From positions 124,001 to 188,000 of the forward strand of contig NZ_CP014596.1 in the NCBI RefSeq assembly GCF_001687105.1: a stretch of DNA of 64,000 nucleotides, written 5' to 3'. Of this stretch, positions 61,737-64,000 are shown in pieces; within the stretch, counting starts at the first letter, position 1; each line of letters begins with the position of its first letter. The position numbers and the translations under genes were made by a program. The notes under the pieces are model-generated. The model was not told the DNA's origin. It ran no database searches and saw only the letters and a list, made by a program, of their open reading frames with translations. The stretch is from Salipiger sp. CCB-MM3 (GTDB lineage: Bacteria > Pseudomonadota > Alphaproteobacteria > Rhodobacterales > Rhodobacteraceae).

Positions 61737-62807
61737 ATGGCTGCCGAAAAGGCCGAGGCGGAACGGCTGAAGTCGGTCTTCGCCGAGGCCGGGGCGCTGC
61801 CGCTCGACTGCGCGATCATGCAATCGGCGGAGACGCTGCTGGATCTCTACGGCGAGGATATCCGCGCCCGCGCCTATGTGACCCACGATCCGAACCGCGG
61901 CGAGGTCATGCTGCGCCCCGACTTCACCGTGCCGGTGGTCGAGATGCACATGAGCCACGGCGCCGAGCCCGCGCGCTACACCTACGCCGGGGAGATTTTC
62001 CGGCGGCAGGAAGAGCACCCCGAGCGCCCGTCCGAGTATTTTCAGGTGGGCTATGAGGTGTTTGACCGGGGTGATCAGGCGCAGCTCGATGCCGAGGTCT
62101 TCGGTCTTTTCGCAGAAGTGCTGCAGCCCTATGCGCTGCGCCCGGTGACCGGCGATATCGGCATTCTTACCGCTGCCGTGGCGGGGCTGCAGACCTCGCA
62201 GGCGCGCCGCGACGCGCTGCTGCGGCACATCTGGCGCCCGCGCCGGTTCCGCGCGCTGCTCGACCGGTTCTCGGGCAAGACCCCGGTGCCCGCCCCGCGC
62301 GCCGCGATGCTGGCGCAGGCGGACCCGATGGCCAAGGCCGGTCCGGTGATCGGCATGCGCTCCGAGCGCGAGATCGCCGAGCGCATCGCCGCGCTGCGCG
62401 CCGATGCCGCCGAACCGCCGCTGCCGCGCGCGCAGGTGGAACTGATCGACGCGGTGCTGGCCGTGCGCGAGACCTGCTCTTTCGCACTCGAGCATCTGCG
62501 CGACATCGCCGTGGACATGCCCGCTCTGCTGCCCGCGCTCGAGACCTTCGAGCGCCGTTGCGACGCGCTGTCGGCCCGCGGCGTCGACGTGGCCGAGCTG
62601 GACTTCGAAGCCAGCTATGGCCGCAGTTCGATGGAATATTACGACGGGTTCGCCTTCGGCTTCGTCTGCGAGAGCCGTCCCGACCTGCCCCCCATCGCCA
62701 CCGGCGGGCGTTATGACGCGCTGACCCGGCGGCTTGGCGGCGGTCAGGAGATTCCGGCGGTGGGCGGTGTGATCCGTCCCGGCATCCTTCTGGAGGTGGC
62801 GAAATGA
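61737..62807 (+). CDS. hisZ: ATP phosphoribosyltransferase regulatory subunit HisZ
   Basis: 356 residues from MAAEKAEAERLK (ATG at 61725 or GTG at 61731 are alternatives). HisZ is a HisRS paralogue that lacks aminoacylation activity and is needed by short-form HisG. The class II fold is visible in VMLRPDFTVPVVEMHMSHG, TYAGEIFRRQ, EYFQVGYEVFD and the late PIATGGRYDALTRRLGG. The start lies beside the hisS stop, and its end overlaps hisG by four bases (ATGA). Confidence 0.92.
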   Translation: MAAEKAEAERLKSVFAEAGALPLDCAIMQSAETLLDLYGEDIRARAYVTHDPNRGEVMLRPDFTVPVVEMHMSHGAEPARYTYAGEIFRRQEEHPERPSEYFQVGYEVFDRGDQAQLDAEVFGLFAEVLQPYALRPVTGDIGILTAAVAGLQTSQARRDALLRHIWRPRRFRALLDRFSGKTPVPAPRAAMLAQADPMAKAGPVIGMRSEREIAERIAALRADAAEPPLPRAQVELIDAVLAVRETCSFALEHLRDIAVDMPALLPALETFERRCDALSARGVDVAELDFEASYGRSSMEYYDGFAFGFVCESRPDLPPIATGGRYDALTRRLGGGQEIPAVGGVIRPGILLEVAK

Positions 62808-63496
62808 GCATCAAGCTTGGCGTGCCCTCCAAGGGCCGACTGATGGAGAAGACCTTCGACTGGTTCGGCGCGCGTGGCGTACAGCTGTCGCGCACCGGCT
62901 CCGAGCGGGAATACGCCGGGGCCGTCGAGGGCGTCGACGGCGTGTCGCTGGTGCTGCTCTCGGCCGGGGAAATCCCGCGCGAGCTGGCGGCGGGGCGGAT
63001 TCACCTCGGCGTCACCGGCACCGACCTCATCCGCGAGAAGCTGGTGCAATGGGATCAGAAGGTCGAGCCGCTGGCCGAACTGGGTTTCGGGCAGGCCGAT
63101 CTGATCGTCGCCGTGCCCGCAGCTTGGGTCGATGTGGACACGCTCGACGATCTCGACGGCGCCGCCGCCGCCTTCCGCGCGACGCATGGCTTCCGCATGC
63201 GCATCGCGACGAAATACCACCGGCTGGTGCGCGACTACCTGCGTATGGGCGGCGTGGCCGATTATCAGCTTGTCGACAGTCAGGGCGCGACCGAGGGCAC
63301 GGTGAAGAACCTCACCGCCGAGGCTGTCGCCGACATCACCTCGACCGGCGAGACGCTGCGTGCCAACCACCTCAAGGTGCTGGCCGAAGAGCCGGTGCTG
63401 CGCTCGCAGGCGACGCTGTTCCGCTCGCGCGCGGCCAAGATGAACGACGCCGACCGCGACGCGCTGCGCACGCTCACGGAGATGCTCGGCGTCTGA
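62804..63496 (+). CDS. hisG: ATP phosphoribosyltransferase catalytic subunit, short form
   Basis: 230 residues, the HisG-S length without the C-terminal regulatory domain. First step of histidine biosynthesis. LGVPSKGRLMEKTFDWF opens the protein; VTGTDLIREK and RIATKYHRLVRDYL follow; the PRPP-binding segment DSQGATEGTVKNLTAEAVADITSTGETLRAN is intact. Coupled to hisZ. Confidence 0.95.
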   Translation: MSIKLGVPSKGRLMEKTFDWFGARGVQLSRTGSEREYAGAVEGVDGVSLVLLSAGEIPRELAAGRIHLGVTGTDLIREKLVQWDQKVEPLAELGFGQADLIVAVPAAWVDVDTLDDLDGAAAAFRATHGFRMRIATKYHRLVRDYLRMGGVADYQLVDSQGATEGTVKNLTAEAVADITSTGETLRANHLKVLAEEPVLRSQATLFRSRAAKMNDADRDALRTLTEMLGV

Positions 63497-63516
63497 GCGG
63501 CCTCTGCTCAAAGGGG

Positions 63517-63540
63517 CCTCGCGGCTACGCTGCGGGGTTT
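63517..63540 (+). terminator. Possible terminator after hisG
   Basis: CCTCGCGGC / GCTGCGGGG pairs over 9 bp with two G-U pairs and a TAC loop, then TTT. Weak. Confidence 0.4.
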
Positions 63541-63553
63541 CCTTTGCTCCGCG

Positions 63554-64000
63554 TTAGACGGCCCCGCAAGCCCAGAGAACCAGCGGCAGGGTCAGCACCG
63601 AAAGTAGCGTCTGGCCGGTGATAATCCCGGCCATATAAGGCCCGTCGCCGCCGAGCTGCCGGGTGAGCACATAGGCCGTCGGCGCAGAAGGCACCGCCGA
63701 GAAGACCACCAGCACGAGGGCTGACGTGCTTTCGAGCCCGAAGAGCGCGGCCACTGCCACGGCCAGCGCGGGCATGCATAGAAGCCGCAGCAGACTGACG
63801 CCCGCAAGCGCCGGCAGGTCTTTGCGCAACGCCTCGGGCTGCAGCGCCGCGCCGACGCAGAGCAGGCCCAGTGGCAGGCTGCCCTGCGCCAGAAGTTTCA
63901 TGAAAGAGCCGGTGCCGAAGGGCAGCCCAACCCCGCTCAGCGCCACGGCGATGCCCGCAAGGCAGGCGAGGATCAGCGGATTGCGAAAGATCGTCCGCAG
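63554..64000 (-). CDS. AEC-family transporter (partial)
   Basis: The window holds the last 148 codons; the N-terminal part lies beyond the right edge. FRNPLILACLAGIAVALSGVGLP, MKLLAQGSLPLGLLCVGAAL, PSAPTAYVLTRQLGGDGPYMAGIITGQTLLS and a final helix (LTLPLVLWACG) are the C-terminal half of auxin-efflux-carrier-type permeases. Substrates in bacteria include malate and other small acids; not decidable here. Convergent with hisG. Confidence 0.87.
   Translation of the reverse strand: MRTIFRNPLILACLAGIAVALSGVGLPFGTGSFMKLLAQGSLPLGLLCVGAALQPEALRKDLPALAGVSLLRLLCMPALAVAVAALFGLESTSALVLVVFSAVPSAPTAYVLTRQLGGDGPYMAGIITGQTLLSVLTLPLVLWACGAV

Noticed and set aside
1..64000. CRISPR arrays, tRNA and rRNA genes
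   Set aside because: No regularly spaced repeats, tRNA-like cloverleafs with TTCGA-type loops, or rRNA segments were seen when reading both strands by eye; a covariance-model search would be decisive.

Overview
The window looks like chromosome of a GC-rich alphaproteobacterium of the Rhodobacteraceae (Roseobacter-type). The evidence is gene order: ctaC-ctaB-coxF-ctaG-ctaE followed by SURF1, threonine synthase and an M16 peptidase; divergent phaZ/phaC-phaP; hisS-hisZ-hisG with short-form HisG; and perM-hdaA-ppk. A match to the Irr (ICE) consensus before nfu and an FNR/FnrL box at the tldD/ctaC junction agree with this. The genus cannot be read from the sequence. I saw no rRNA, tRNA or CRISPR array. 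The only structural RNA gene is the SRP RNA (ffs).

Layout. 1-5.5 kb, minus strand: nfu-tsaB-rimI, ilvE with a hypothetical membrane protein and a universal stress protein, and a ZIP transporter. 5.6-13.6 kb: lldD, an MFS permease, rplY, a small monooxygenase, pth, a DUF2237 protein, trpB and proS. 13.7-17.8 kb: perM-hdaA-ppk. 17.8-21.8 kb: the polyhydroxyalkanoate locus (phaZ, phaC, phaP). 21.8-30.7 kb, minus strand: an SLC13 transporter, a 3-oxoacid CoA-transferase pair, topA, dprA and tldD. 30.9-39.6 kb, plus strand: cytochrome aa3 oxidase subunit and assembly genes, SURF1, thrC, an M16 peptidase, a GNAT enzyme and a secreted MBL-fold protein. 39.8-51.9 kb: gph, a methyltransferase, a YnjBCD-type ABC transporter, xylB, an SRPBCC protein, nudC, a Tat-exported cpdB-type nucleotidase, a phosphatase, a monooxygenase and a HAD hydrolase. 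52-56 kb: a SsuA/THI5-type ABC transporter and an AAA ATPase. 56.16 kb: ffs. 56.3-59.1 kb: a decayed accessory island. 59.3-64 kb: a bestrophin, hisS-hisZ-hisG and a partial AEC transporter.

The accessory segment begins directly behind the ffs terminator. It holds a frameshifted tyrosine-recombinase fragment, a broken IS3-family element with intact 16-bp terminal inverted repeats, an IS256 transposase fragment and a second IS3-type remnant. This is most simply read as the scar of an integrative element that entered beside ffs and was then eroded by IS insertion.

The most interesting non-coding signals are: (1) a dispersed 22-bp intergenic repeat (core GCGTATTTGGAAAGAG) present as single copies and twice as head-to-head pairs forming long hairpins, two copies being joined to a shared GGGGC-AGC-GCCCC hairpin; (2) a perfect PhaR-type operator inside the phaP promoter spacer although no phaR gene follows phaP; (3) the Irr-type box beside the nfu promoter; (4) the FnrL-type box at the tldD/ctaC junction. 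I do not see a convincing wholly new multi-gene system; most of the window is core metabolism.
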